Part shown: positions 33,863 to 42,866 of the stretch, one piece after another
Layout: the number at the start of each line of letters is the position of its first letter
How positions within the stretch are numbered: position 1 is the first letter of the stretch
DNA from: an uncultured Alphaproteobacteria bacterium
Lineage (GTDB): Bacteria; Pseudomonadota; Alphaproteobacteria; Caulobacterales; Aquidulcibacteraceae
Length of the DNA stretch: 64,000 bases
Reading direction: 5' to 3'
Assembly (NCBI GenBank): GCA_902826245.1
Contig: CADEEA010000010.1
Location: forward strand, 1-64,000
Position numbers and translations under genes: made by a program
The notes under the pieces: generated by a model
Told to the model about the DNA's origin: nothing
Database searches by the model: none
The model's input: the letters and a program-made list of their open reading frames with translations, nothing else

Positions 33863-34606
33863 ATGAAGCGGTACGCCGTGAAGACACGCGCCGATAGTCC
33901 CGCGCTAAAGCGCGCCGCTGTCGCAATTGAGCAATCCGCCTGGAACGCGTTGGGGTACCTCAATTTCACAAGAGCCCATTTCCAGCACTATGATGAATTG
34001 CTGGAACGCTACGCCGACTTCCAAATCTGCATCGTCGACGAAGCAACCGGCTATCCGGTTGCGATCGGCTGCTGCATGCCTTTCTTCTGCGCCGACCCTG
34101 AAAATCTTCCGGCGGAAGGCTGGGATTGGATCGTCGATTCCGCCCACCGCGCCGAAGTTGCGCCAAACATGCTCGGCGGCCTGGGAATTTCGGTGCCCCA
34201 GGTACACCGCTCCAAGGGTCTGGCGCGGGTCGTCATTCAGGCCATGCGCGACCTAGCTCAGCAATGCGGATTCGAGGGCGTGCTGATCCCCGTGCGCCCG
34301 ACCGCGAAATCCCGGCACCCGGATGTTTCGATGGCGGAGTATGTCGGTTGGACCGACGATCGCGGCCGCGCCTATGATCCATGGCTACGGAGCCACCTTG
34401 CGTCCGGCGGCCGCATCGTCGGGGAGGCCGCCCGTTCGATGGTGGTGGAAGAGCCCATCGCTTTCTGGGAGACCTGGGCGGGCCGAAATTTTGAACACTC
34501 GGGCGACTATGTGGTCGAGGGCGCGCTTAACCCTGTGTCCATTGATGTTGCGCGCGGTGTTGGCCGCTACGTCGAGCCGAACGTGTGGTTCGCCTACGCA
34601 GCCTGA
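33863..34606 (+). CDS. GNAT-like N-acyltransferase, hypothetical
   Basis: 247 residues. The core looks like a GNAT fold: AIGCCMPFFCADPENLPAEG with long inserts, then GLGISVPQVHRSKGLARVVI and IQAMRDLAQQCGFEGVLIPV, where the HRSKGLA stretch could be the acetyl-CoA pyrophosphate loop. The C-terminal part (WETWAGRNFEHSGDYVVEGA) is unusual. No substrate can be proposed. The ATG at 33863 has a weak upstream GGAG (about 33848). Confidence 0.6.
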   Translation: MKRYAVKTRADSPALKRAAVAIEQSAWNALGYLNFTRAHFQHYDELLERYADFQICIVDEATGYPVAIGCCMPFFCADPENLPAEGWDWIVDSAHRAEVAPNMLGGLGISVPQVHRSKGLARVVIQAMRDLAQQCGFEGVLIPVRPTAKSRHPDVSMAEYVGWTDDRGRAYDPWLRSHLASGGRIVGEAARSMVVEEPIAFWETWAGRNFEHSGDYVVEGALNPVSIDVARGVGRYVEPNVWFAYAA

Positions 34607-34608
34607 CG

Positions 34609-35709
34609 TCAGCGGCGTTCCTCCACCGGGTAATAAACCTCGGTGCGCTCTACAGTCTCGCCGCCCGTTGGGCTCGCCGTGCGGGAGCGAACCACTTCCC
34701 AGGGAATGACCCCCTCGGGCTGCTCATCGCAACTCGGCGCGTGCCCGGGGCGCGCGTAGGGCAGCTCGCGATGCGCGAGAAGATAAGCGCAGGCGCGGAG
34801 ATAAGTCTGACCGAGCTGCGAGCGCGGCCCCACGTGCACAAACCGGATCACCGAACCGCCCGGCGTCTCCCCGGGACGCACGCCGCCTGAAAAGCGGCTG
34901 GGCTCTGGACCTGAATAGGGATAGCCGACAATCCAAGAGCGGTGCCGGCTAGCCACTTGCGCCGGCGGGAAGATCCGCACCACGGCGCCATCGGGCGAGA
35001 GATTGCTTTCCGCGAAGTACGCGTTCAAACGCGAAAGCCCGTCACTCTCAGCAGCATCGCGCTCGGCTACAGTTTGTTCGGCGGTGACATCCACAAACAG
35101 GATCGGCTGGGCCGCAATTTGTTCGCGGCTAAGCTCCATGCCTTCGAAATCAACGTCCGGCAATTGCTCAGCCAGCGTCTGCAGGCGCGCCAGGCCGTTG
35201 TCCAATTCCCGCTCGACCGCGCCGCGCAGCACGACGTTGACGAAATAGCGGCAGAGCACGTTGGTGACGCCGGAAGGGCATTCAGCGGTGACTGACCAAG
35301 CGACCGCGGTTGAATTTCCCTCTGCCCGCTCCAGCTTCATGTTGGAGTGCAGGCTAGCGCGATCGCGCAGCACGATATCGCTTTCGATGGCTTCGTTTTC
35401 AGTCGATTCCTGGATAGTCATCCGTCCGGAGCCGACACGTCGGGATTTGCTGGCCCAGCGCATTTCCTGGCCGCGGCCCGGCCCGTCTCCTGTGAAACTG
35501 TAATCGGCGTCGGGATCCATCGCGTAGAAGGGCGACCATTCCTTCGCCACGCGAAGATCGTTGGCGAGCGCAAAGATTATGGCGCGGGGGCGATCGATCG
35601 CGGCGCTGCGGGTAACCGAAAGCGAGTTCGACAAGAAAAACTGGCCGACGAGAAAGAGCACGGCGGCCAAAGCCGCCAACCCCGCCAAAAGCCACAGAAA
35701 CCACCGCAT
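34609..35709 (-). CDS. SRPBCC domain fused to an effector-binding-like domain
   Basis: 366 residues. An N-terminal membrane segment (about 3-27) leads to an SRPBCC/polyketide-cyclase-like fold (about 35-185: RSAAIDRPRAIIFALANDLR, then WSPFYAMDPDADYSFTGDGP and GQEMRWASKSRRVGSGRMT). The second half (about 200-340) resembles GyrI-like/effector-binding beta-alpha folds (PEPSRFSGGVRPGETPGGSV, then TYLRACAYLLAHRELPYA). A role in binding a small molecule at the membrane is inferred. The two-domain fusion with an anchor is known from other alphaproteobacteria, function unknown. Confidence 0.7.
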   Translation of the reverse strand: MRWFLWLLAGLAALAAVLFLVGQFFLSNSLSVTRSAAIDRPRAIIFALANDLRVAKEWSPFYAMDPDADYSFTGDGPGRGQEMRWASKSRRVGSGRMTIQESTENEAIESDIVLRDRASLHSNMKLERAEGNSTAVAWSVTAECPSGVTNVLCRYFVNVVLRGAVERELDNGLARLQTLAEQLPDVDFEGMELSREQIAAQPILFVDVTAEQTVAERDAAESDGLSRLNAYFAESNLSPDGAVVRIFPPAQVASRHRSWIVGYPYSGPEPSRFSGGVRPGETPGGSVIRFVHVGPRSQLGQTYLRACAYLLAHRELPYARPGHAPSCDEQPEGVIPWEVVRSRTASPTGGETVERTEVYYPVEERR

Positions 35710-35851
35710 TCAGGCATCCCCCTCCGCGGGCCAACAAGCTCCAGGGCGTATCACCAGCGCCATTGCTGCGCCATGCGCGACCTTACGGGCTTGCATTGTT
35801 CGCGATCTGCTCGCGTCAGGAGCGAGCAATCCAAGCCGACCGGGCGCCCGC

Positions 35852-35957
35852 CTCGAGCCTGTTCCGATCCGATGGGATCGGATCGGGGCTCTAGATTCTT
35901 GTTTGGTCGCATTTTCTTGCGCCGAACCGGCATCCATTTCGCCGGAAAATGCTCTAG
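35852..35957. repeat. 106-bp CTAGAGCATTTTCC dispersed element, copy 2
   Basis: In the opposite orientation to copy 1 (23333-23438): it starts CTCGAGCCTGTTCCGATCC and ends CGGAAAATGCTCTAG. Both are 106 bp. The internal palindrome is GATCCGATGGGATCGGATC in this copy, with loop changes relative to copy 1. It lies just downstream of chorismate mutase (same end as its stop) without entering the gene. Confidence 0.9.
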
Positions 35958-35966
35958 CACGGCCGC

Positions 35967-36323
35967 CTACGCCCGGTCAGCATCGCGTCGCAGTGCGTCC
36001 CACACCTCAAATTCATAGGCGATGCAGCGCTCCATCATTTCGCGCCACACCGGCTCGGCGATCGCCCAGGACAGGCCCTGGCGTTGGGCCTCGGCCTTGA
36101 CCTTCCCCAGCACGTCGCGAATTCTGGCTTCGTCGCGAACCGTGTCGCGGCTCTTCTTGATGCGCGCGGCGGCGTCCATGTAACCCTGGCGACGCGCAAT
36201 CAACGCCACCAGCAGACGGTCTATCTCATCGACGCCAGCGCGCACGTCCTTCATGTCGCTGCAGGCCTGTGGGTCAGGCGCGGCGAAGCGCGGCGGGGGT
36301 GGGTATGAAACAAGCTGATCCAT
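35967..36323 (-). CDS. Chorismate mutase (AroQ type)
   Basis: 118 residues, helical AroQ fold. Active-site features: Arg near residue 28 in CSDMKDVRAGVDEIDRLLVA, Arg/Lys in LIARRQGYMDAAARIKKSRD, and EPVWREMMERCIAYEF. It converts chorismate to prephenate for Phe/Tyr synthesis. The start at 36323 keeps the PQACSDMKDVR block, which is characteristic of this group; a shorter start at 36254 is possible. No aromatic-pathway neighbour. Confidence 0.88.
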   Translation of the reverse strand: MDQLVSYPPPPRFAAPDPQACSDMKDVRAGVDEIDRLLVALIARRQGYMDAAARIKKSRDTVRDEARIRDVLGKVKAEAQRQGLSWAIAEPVWREMMERCIAYEFEVWDALRRDADRA

Positions 36324-36910
36324 GCCCTAAACCTGGGACCCGTCAGTCACCGCGTCCAGGGGGCGTGGGGACGCAGGTCGCACCTCGCAGACGCTTAGCC
36401 TTGCGGCTCTTCCGGGCTGCTGCTTCGGTGACACAAAGCGCAAGCGGCATCCTTGTTGGCCTTTCAGCCGGAAAAAACCTGACGCCCCAATTGGAGGGCG
36501 GGGACGCGTTCGACCGCGCCGCAAAAATGTGCGCCGTTGTTTCGGCGCTTATGACGCGAACGAACGCGTCCCCGTGGTCGAGTGCTTCAGCGCCGTCGCC
36601 GGAGGTGTTTCACTCCGGTAGGCGGCTCGGCCGAAGGCGTGCGGGTCGTTGTGTTCGGCAACGATCCCCGGTGCGTCCTCCCGCGGTTATCGCGCTCCGC
36701 AGGCTTCTTGAGACTTGCGTCCCTTCACGCTCACCACCTCGCCATGCGCATCGGCTCGAACAGGGTACCGACTGCCCTCCATGCGAAGGCGATGGTGGGA
36801 GTTTAAGCCCGCTCTCGGGGGGTGTGGGTAGATTTTTGTACAAGCCTTGATTTTCAAGGCCGGGAGGGGTGTGAAATGTGGGATAGAGGGGGGCGGTCGA
36901 GGCGCAGCCT
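36324..36910. other. Structured 0.59-kb non-coding block
   Basis: I find no protein gene. The main feature is a 13-bp perfect stem, GGGGACGCGTTCG (36500-36512) against CGAACGCGTCCCC (36561-36573), enclosing a second hairpin, GCGCCG-TTGTTT-CGGCGC (36531-36548). On the minus strand the inner hairpin is followed by ACATTTTT, so it resembles a terminator for transcripts coming from the secreted-protein gene at 36911-37450. Further hairpins: CCGGAGGTG...CACTCCGG (36599-36618) and GCCTTGA-TTT-TCAAGGC (36844-36860). A G-rich tract closes the block. From memory, similar blocks recur in other alphaproteobacteria and are mis-called as short proteins; this is unverified. Confidence 0.6.
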
Positions 36911-37450
36911 TCAGGGCGCGCTCCGATAGGCGCGCAGCCCGACATAGCAATAATCGACCGCGCAACGCGTGAGCCACACCCGCACAGTGTAACGGCTGCT
37001 TTGCTGCGGCTCGATGCTGACGGCAGGCCAGATCGTCTGACTTGTATCGCGCTGTGCTGGGCGCCCCTGAGCGTCCAGGACCTCAATGTCAACATCGTCG
37101 CAATTGGAATCGCATGCGACCTGAAACACATATTGCCGGCCAGCTTCAAGCACATAGGGTTCGCGATGGCCATGCTCGCCGGCGCCCAACAGAGATATGA
37201 CGTCATCGCCCCAGGGCTGCAGCCGCCACGCTTGGAAAGCCTCGCTGGCGCGATCGAGTTCGCGGGAAATGATCCGCGGGCCAGAAGGCATGCCGCGGCG
37301 GGCGGAAGCGACCTCTACGACCTCGCCGCGAGCATCGGGCAAGACCGCATCCTCGCCGCCGAGTAATTCAGTCTCCTGGGCAAGCGCAGGGGCGGGCGCC
37401 TGCACAAAGAGCGCGAATGCGCCTAATATTGCGAGGATAATCCTGTGCAT
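36911..37450 (-). CDS. Secreted hypothetical protein
   Basis: 179 residues. A signal peptide (1-25, ILAILGAFALFVQAPAPALA) precedes a soluble domain with four cysteines in two close pairs (ACDSNCDDVDIEVLDAQGRP and LTRCAVDYCYVGLRAY), probably disulphide bonded in the periplasm. Blocks such as VLEAGRQYVFQVACDSNCDD are like those of pre-peptidase/beta-sandwich secreted proteins. The family is not recognised. The ATG at 37450 was chosen because the signal peptide starts there. Divergent from uvrC (about 98-bp gap). Confidence 0.8.
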   Translation of the reverse strand: MHRIILAILGAFALFVQAPAPALAQETELLGGEDAVLPDARGEVVEVASARRGMPSGPRIISRELDRASEAFQAWRLQPWGDDVISLLGAGEHGHREPYVLEAGRQYVFQVACDSNCDDVDIEVLDAQGRPAQRDTSQTIWPAVSIEPQQSSRYTVRVWLTRCAVDYCYVGLRAYRSAP

Positions 37451-37548
37451 GATCTCCCCCACACACACTGAACACGTTGCTAACATCGCCAGCGCGCCGA
37501 TCAAGCCGCCGGCGCAGCTTCAAAAACGGATATGACGCCCACGACACA

Positions 37549-39534
37549 ATGAGCAGCGCCGACAAACCCACCCTGCCCCCGCTCGGCGACCTGCCCGGTG
37601 AGAACGCGCCCGCCCAGATCCTGAAAGGCGTCGAGGCTTTGCGCGACGCCTGGACGCGTCTGCCCACGCGGCCAGGCGTTTATCGTATGCTGGGCGCTGA
37701 CGGCGAGGTACTCTATGTCGGCAAGGCCAAGAACCTGAAAAACCGGGTCGGCCACTACGCACAAGGGCGCGGCCACTCGAATGCAATCTATCGGATGATC
37801 CAGCAAACAATCGCGCTGGAAGTGATCGTCACCGAGACCGAAACCGAAGCGCTGCTGCTGGAAACCAATCTGATCAAGCGCCTCAAGCCGCGTTTCAACG
37901 TGCTGATGCGCGACGACAAGAGTTTCCCCTATATCGCTATCCGCACCGATCACGAGACGCCGGCCTTGCAGAAGCACCGCGGCGCCAAGAGCTTCAAAGG
38001 CAAGTTCTACGGCCCCTTCGCCAGCGCTGGCGCCGTCAACCGCACGCTCAATACGCTGCAGAAAGCGTTTCTGCTGCGCTCGTGCACGGACGCTACATTT
38101 TCGGCGAGGACCCGCCCCTGCATGCTGCACCAGATAAAGCGCTGCGCGGCGCCGTGCGTAGGGCTGGTGGGCGAGGAAGAATATGCTGGGCTGGTTCGAG
38201 ACGCCCAGGATTTTCTGGAGGGGCGAAGCGTCGACCTGCAGGATCGCCTGGCCAAGGAAATGCGCGCCGCTTCCGATGCGCTCGAGTTCGAAAGCGCTGC
38301 GCGCCTACGCAATCGCATTCGCGCACTCGCCTCAGTGCGCGCCGCGCAAGGGATCAATCCCACCACGTTCGACGAAGCCGACGTGTTCGCGCTGCACCAG
38401 GAGGGCGGGCAATCCTGCGTGCAGGTGTTCTTCTTCCGCGCCGGCCAGAACTGGGGCAACCGCGCCTATTTCCCGCGCCATACTTCCGAAGAAACCGCGC
38501 CCGACATTCTCGCGGCCTTTATCGCTCAGTTTTATGAGGATCGCGAGCCGCCGAAGCTGATCCTTGCGAGCGCCGATCCGTCCGATCGCGAATTGCTGGA
38601 AGAGGCCTTGTCGCTCAAACTCGACAGCCGAGTGGAAATACGCGAACCGCAACGCGGCGAGAAAAAAGACATTCTCGACGCGGCCCTGCTGAATGCGCGC
38701 GAAGCGCTTGGGCGGCGCATGGCCGAGACCGGCAGCGTCGCCAAGCTGCTCGACGGCGTCGCCGAGACCTTCGGCTTAAGCGAGCGCCCGGAACGCATCG
38801 AGGTGTACGATAATTCCCACATCCAAGGGACCAATGCGCTGGGGGCCATGATCGTCGCCGGACCAGACGGCTTCGTGAAGAACCAATACCGCAAATTCAA
38901 TATGGAGCGAGCCAAATTCCAAGGCGACGATTTCGCCATGATGAAAGCGATGATCGCGCGGCGGTTCGCTCGGATGTTGGCGGAGGGGGGCGGCGTCCAT
39001 CGGGGGGACGCCGTAGAGAGGGGGGGGATAGATTTCTCCAAAGAACGCGATGCCGATCCTCCAGAGACAAAATTTGCCGCCATTCCCGACCTCGTCCTGA
39101 TTGACGGCGGCGACGGCCAACTGAACGCCGCACTCGAGGCGTTGGACGAATTGGGACTCAAGGGCAAAATTGTCATCGTCGGCATCGCCAAGGGCGTCGA
39201 CCGCGACGCGGGCCGCGAACGCTTCTTCATGCCTGGGCGCGCGCCCTTCAGGCTCGATGAGAAGAGCCCGGTGCTTTATTATCTGCAACGCTTGCGCGAC
39301 GAAGCCCACCGCTTCGCCATCGGCGCCCATCGCGGCAAGCGCAAAGCCGAAGCCGTGAAGAATCCGCTCGACGAAATCGACGGCATCGGTCCCGCGCGCA
39401 AACGCGCGCTGCTGGATCGCTTCGGCTCTGCGCGAGGGGTATCGCGCGCGGCGTTGTCTGAGCTAGAAGCGGTCGAAGGCGTGAACACGGAATTGGCGAA
39501 GCGCATCTATGATTTTTTCCATGATAAGAAGTGA
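37549..39534 (+). CDS. uvrC: Excinuclease ABC subunit C (UvrC)
   Basis: 661 residues. GIY-YIG nuclease domain (about 40-115: [20 protein letters not shown], then [20 protein letters not shown]), UvrB-binding UVR motif ([18 protein letters not shown]), RNase H-like 5' nuclease domain ([40 protein letters not shown]), and a C-terminal helix-hairpin-helix ([36 protein letters not shown]). It makes both incisions in nucleotide excision repair. A Gly/Arg-rich stretch ([17 protein letters not shown]) inserted just before PDLVLIDGG is coded by a G-rich hairpin and looks like an added loop. The ATG at 37549 was chosen over an open upstream frame. Confidence 0.96.
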   Translation: MSSADKPTLPPLGDLPGENAPAQILKGVEALRDAWTRLPTRPGVYRMLGADGEVLYVGKAKNLKNRVGHYAQGRGHSNAIYRMIQQTIALEVIVTETETEALLLETNLIKRLKPRFNVLMRDDKSFPYIAIRTDHETPALQKHRGAKSFKGKFYGPFASAGAVNRTLNTLQKAFLLRSCTDATFSARTRPCMLHQIKRCAAPCVGLVGEEEYAGLVRDAQDFLEGRSVDLQDRLAKEMRAASDALEFESAARLRNRIRALASVRAAQGINPTTFDEADVFALHQEGGQSCVQVFFFRAGQNWGNRAYFPRHTSEETAPDILAAFIAQFYEDREPPKLILASADPSDRELLEEALSLKLDSRVEIREPQRGEKKDILDAALLNAREALGRRMAETGSVAKLLDGVAETFGLSERPERIEVYDNSHIQGTNALGAMIVAGPDGFVKNQYRKFNMERAKFQGDDFAMMKAMIARRFARMLAEGGGVHRGDAVERGGIDFSKERDADPPETKFAAIPDLVLIDGGDGQLNAALEALDELGLKGKIVIVGIAKGVDRDAGRERFFMPGRAPFRLDEKSPVLYYLQRLRDEAHRFAIGAHRGKRKAEAVKNPLDEIDGIGPARKRALLDRFGSARGVSRAALSELEAVEGVNTELAKRIYDFFHDKK

Positions 39535-39536
39535 GC

Positions 39537-40427
39537 ATGATGGACGATTTTGTCGCCCCGTTCTCGCTCGATGCAGCGCCAGTGCGTGGACGCGTGGCGC
39601 GGCTTGGAGCTAGTGCGCTCAATACAATTCTGCGCCGCCACGTTTACCCACGGCCGGTGGCCATGTTGTTGGGCGAGGCGTTGTGCCTGGCGGCGCTTAT
39701 TGGTTCGCTGCTGAAGGCCGATGGGCGCCTGATCGTGCAGACGCAGAGTGTTGGGCCGGTGGGTTTGCTGGTGGCCGAGTATGATGCCGGCAATTTGCGC
39801 GGCTATGCGCGGGTTGCGGACGGCGCCGCGGGTTCGCTTGTTTCCCACGGCCGCATGGCGCTCGCTGAACTACTCGGCGCTGGCAATCTTGCAATCACCC
39901 TCGACCAAGGCGATGGACGGCCCACCTATCAAGGCGTCACCGCGCTGGAAGGAGAGACGCTGGCGCATTGCGCGCAGTCGTTTTTTCGCGCCAGCGAACA
40001 GACCGACACGGCAATTTGCCTCGCCGTGGGAGAGGCGCTCGGCGGCGACGCTCCCGCGCAATGGCGCGGCGGGGGCATGTTGATGCAACGTGTCGCTGGC
40101 GACCAAGCGCGCGGCGACACAAGCGAGGATTGGCTGCGCGCCTCTCACCTGTTTGCCACCGTGCGCGACGAGGAATTGATCGACCCCGACCTGGCGGCCG
40201 ATCGGCTGCTGTACCGGCTTTTCCATCAGGAAGGCGTACGCATGGGCGAGCCGGCGGCGCTGCGGGATCAATGTAGTTGTAGCGAGCAGCGGCTCGCGGC
40301 GGTGATGCATTCGTTCCCGGCGACTGAGATTGAGAGCCTCGTTGAGCCCGACGGCACTCTGCACGCGCGCTGCCAATTCTGCGCGCGCGACTACAAAATC
40401 AAGGCCGTTGGCGTTGGGGCGGCCTAG
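39537..40427 (+). CDS. hslO: Redox-regulated chaperone Hsp33
   Basis: About 296 residues. N-terminal Hsp33 fold (LNTILRRHVYPRPVAMLLGE, then VGPVGLLVAEYDAGNLRGYA). The C-terminal zinc switch has CxC (DQCSCSEQRL) and CxxC (RCQFCARDYK) cysteines, all four present. Under oxidation with unfolding stress these release zinc and activate the holdase. The start overlaps uvrC by an alternative GTG at 39531 (GTGA); ATG 39537 or 39540 is likelier. Tightly coupled to uvrC. Confidence 0.94.
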   Translation: MMDDFVAPFSLDAAPVRGRVARLGASALNTILRRHVYPRPVAMLLGEALCLAALIGSLLKADGRLIVQTQSVGPVGLLVAEYDAGNLRGYARVADGAAGSLVSHGRMALAELLGAGNLAITLDQGDGRPTYQGVTALEGETLAHCAQSFFRASEQTDTAICLAVGEALGGDAPAQWRGGGMLMQRVAGDQARGDTSEDWLRASHLFATVRDEELIDPDLAADRLLYRLFHQEGVRMGEPAALRDQCSCSEQRLAAVMHSFPATEIESLVEPDGTLHARCQFCARDYKIKAVGVGAA

Positions 40428-40469
40428 AGCTGCTGGTGAAATCGGAACCGGGCCGCCGCAGGCCCCGCG

Positions 40470-40536
40470 CTTCGACAGGCTCAGCGTGACGCCATTCTTC
40501 AGGACGCCGTACTTCGTCAGCCTGAGCCCGTCGAAG
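40470..40536. repeat. Inverted GACAGGCTCAG repeat between convergent genes
   Basis: CTTCGACAGGCTCAG (left) and CTGAGCCCGTCGAAG (right, one mismatch) pair across 37 bases of loop. It lies between the convergent hslO and phoB genes and could act as a two-way stop. A single half-unit, TTCGACAGGCTCAGG, is at about 26522-26536. Confidence 0.8.
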
Positions 40537-40553
40537 GCCTCCACCAGCTTCTG

Positions 40554-41243
40554 CTATGCGTTCAGCGCGTAACCTGCGCTGCGCACGGTGCGAATTGGGT
40601 CGTCGCTATCATCGATCATCAGAGCCTTGCGCAGGCGCCCGATGTGCACATCAACGGTGCGTGTTTCCACGTAAATATCCGAGCCCCACACCGCGTCGAG
40701 CAATTGCTCGCGGCTGAACACGCGCCCAGGGTGCTGCATCAGATGATCGAGAATACGGAACTCGGTCGGCCCGAGGTGAATTTCGCGCCCGGAACGCTGC
40801 ACCCGATGCGCCGCACGGTCGACGACAATATCGCCGCACAATAGCTTGTCCTCGGCCAAGCCGGGGCGAATGCGGCGCATCACCGCGCGTAGGCGCGCCA
40901 ACAACTCGCTCATCGAGAACGGCTTGGTGATGTAATCGTCAGCGCCCATGTCGAGGCCGCGCACGCGATCGTTCTCCTCGCTGCGTGCGGTGAGCATGAC
41001 GATCGGCGTATTTCGGGTTTCCTTGCGGGCGCGCAACTGGCGGCAAACCTCAATGCCGGCAGCCTTGGGAAGCATCCAGTCCAGAATAACGAGGTCAGGG
41101 GCGCTTTCCGCCGCCAAGAGCAGCGCTTCTTCACCGTCGCGCGCGCTGCTCACGCGATAACCCTCGCGTTCGAGATTGTACTTCAACAGCTCCGCAAGCG
41201 CGGCTTCGTCCTCCGCCACCAGCACATGGGGGATCTTAGCCAT
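40554..41243 (-). CDS. phoB: Phosphate regulon response regulator PhoB
   Basis: 229 residues. Receiver domain with acidic pocket Glu11-Asp12, phospho-acceptor Asp55 in LVILDWMLPKAAG and Lys107 in YITKPFSMSEL. The winged-helix DNA-binding domain of the OmpR/PhoB type begins about residue 130 (LGPTEFRILDHLMQHPGRVF, then YVETRTVDVHIGRLRKAL). It activates the Pho regulon on phosphate starvation. Last gene of the phoR-pstB-phoU-phoB operon; 9 bp after phoU. Confidence 0.95.
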   Translation of the reverse strand: MAKIPHVLVAEDEAALAELLKYNLEREGYRVSSARDGEEALLLAAESAPDLVILDWMLPKAAGIEVCRQLRARKETRNTPIVMLTARSEENDRVRGLDMGADDYITKPFSMSELLARLRAVMRRIRPGLAEDKLLCGDIVVDRAAHRVQRSGREIHLGPTEFRILDHLMQHPGRVFSREQLLDAVWGSDIYVETRTVDVHIGRLRKALMIDDSDDPIRTVRSAGYALNA

Positions 41244-41252
41244 CGCGCGGCC

Positions 41253-41945
41253 CTAGTCCCCCGCCTCACCGTCGGCGCGGGGGCGCTGCGTCACAAGTTC
41301 CTCTCCGGTGACGAGGAAGTGAATGTTCTCGGCGATGTTGGTGCTGTGATCGCCGATGCGTTCGAGGTTCTTGGCGATGAACAACAAGTGAGCGCCGGCG
41401 CTGATCATACGCGGATCCTCGAACATGTAGGTCAGCAATTCACGGAACAGGCTGTTATAGTGCGCGTCGATATTGTCGTCGGAATTCCAAACGCTGATGG
41501 CTGCCCGCACGTCCTTGTTGGCGTAGGCGTCAAGCACCTGCTTCAGATGCGCGGCGGCGATCTTGCCCATGCGCTCGACGCTGCGCGTGAGTTGGATGGG
41601 TTCAGACTGGTTGAGGATAAGCGAGCGTTTGGCGATGTTCTTGGCGAGGTCGCCGACGCGCTCTAGCTCGCCCGCGATCCGCCAGGCGGTGAGCACGGCG
41701 CGGAGATCGTTGGCCAGCGGCTGGCGCAGCGCAAACAATTTGATCGCCTGACGCTCGACTTCGCGTTGGGCGGCGTCGATCTTCGCATCGCGCTGGATGA
41801 CCTGCTGCGCCACATCGCTGTCGCGGCGCGCCACCGCAGCGATCGCATCGTTCACCGCAGCCTCCGCCAAACCGCCCATGCGGGCGACTTCTTGCGCCAC
41901 CGCCTCTAATTGTTCGGTGAACGCCGTAACCGTGTGATCTGCCAT
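41253..41945 (-). CDS. phoU: Phosphate signalling protein PhoU
   Basis: 230 residues, two PhoU three-helix bundles, each with an acidic metal-binding patch (RIAGELERVGDLAKNIAKRS and AKNLERIGDHSTNIAENIHF). PhoU links the Pst transporter to PhoR and represses the regulon at high phosphate. 12 bp downstream of pstB, 9 bp upstream of phoB. Confidence 0.95.
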   Translation of the reverse strand: MADHTVTAFTEQLEAVAQEVARMGGLAEAAVNDAIAAVARRDSDVAQQVIQRDAKIDAAQREVERQAIKLFALRQPLANDLRAVLTAWRIAGELERVGDLAKNIAKRSLILNQSEPIQLTRSVERMGKIAAAHLKQVLDAYANKDVRAAISVWNSDDNIDAHYNSLFRELLTYMFEDPRMISAGAHLLFIAKNLERIGDHSTNIAENIHFLVTGEELVTQRPRADGEAGD

Positions 41946-41957
41946 TGCGATCTCGCG

Positions 41958-42806
41958 TCAGCCGAATCGGCCAGTAACATAATCCTGAGTGCGAGTGTCA
42001 CGCGGATTCGTGAAAATTTCCTCCGTAGCCCCGGTTTCGACCAGCTTCCCAAGATGGAAGAAGGCAGTTTTCTGCGAAACGCGCGCCGCCTGGGCCATGG
42101 AATGGGTCACGATGATAATGCAGTAATTCGCACGCAATTCGTCGATCAGTTCCTCGATCTTCGCAGTCGCGATCGGGTCGAGCGCCGAGCACGGTTCGTC
42201 CATCAGAATGATCTCGGGATCGACCGCCACCGTCCGGGCGATCACCAAGCGCTGTTGCTGACCTCCCGACAGGCCGACGCCGGGCTGCGTGAGCCGATCC
42301 TTCACTTCGTCCCAGAGGCCGGCGCGGCGCAGCGATTTTTCGACGATCGCGTCCATGGCCGCCTTGCCCTTGGCCAAGCCGTGGATGCGCGGACCGTAGG
42401 CGACATTATCGTAAATCGATTTGGGAAACGGATTGGGCTTCTGAAACACCATGCCGACGCGGCTGCGCAGCACAACCGGATCGACATTGCGGGCGTGAAT
42501 GTCTTTGCCCTGTACATGCAAGGCCCCGGTCACCCGGCAGCCGTCGATTTCATCGTTCATCCGATTGATGCAGCGCAGGAAAGTGGATTTCCCGCAGCCC
42601 GATGGGCCGATGAGAGCGGTGACCGCGCGGTCAGGGATGTCGAGCGAAACATCGAACAGCGCTTGCTTGGCGCCGTAGTAAACGCAAACATCGCGCGCAA
42701 CGACTTTTGAGGGCGCCCCGGTCAACGTGCCGGCATGAACTCGAACAGTGGGCGCGGTCATGACCGGCGGCGGCGCCCGTTCGGCGCCGACAGCTGAAAA
42801 CTCCAT
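41958..42806 (-). CDS. pstB: Phosphate ABC transporter ATP-binding protein PstB
   Basis: 282 residues. Walker [21 protein letters not shown]-loop with [20 protein letters not shown], signature [20 protein letters not shown], Walker [21 protein letters not shown] and H-loop [12 protein letters not shown]. The pst-specific [11 protein letters not shown] block is present. The N-terminal lead (residues 1-35) is longer than usual. It is the ATPase of the high-affinity phosphate importer, but pstS, pstC and pstA are not adjacent here. Confidence 0.95.
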   Translation of the reverse strand: MEFSAVGAERAPPPVMTAPTVRVHAGTLTGAPSKVVARDVCVYYGAKQALFDVSLDIPDRAVTALIGPSGCGKSTFLRCINRMNDEIDGCRVTGALHVQGKDIHARNVDPVVLRSRVGMVFQKPNPFPKSIYDNVAYGPRIHGLAKGKAAMDAIVEKSLRRAGLWDEVKDRLTQPGVGLSGGQQQRLVIARTVAVDPEIILMDEPCSALDPIATAKIEELIDELRANYCIIIVTHSMAQAARVSQKTAFFHLGKLVETGATEEIFTNPRDTRTQDYVTGRFG

Positions 42807-42866
42807 GCTCTACCCCTGCTCCGGATCGAAGCCTGCACGCCATCGACCGCACCGGCGTCCAGGTCC

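Noticed and set aside
36324-36910. Possible permuted tmRNA
   Set aside because: I searched for the coding-tag pattern AACGACAAC and the tRNA-like ends and did not find them.
36687-36977. Short open frames in the 36.3-36.9 kb block
   Set aside because: Arg/Pro-rich without domain, crossing strong hairpins; typical mis-calls in structured DNA.
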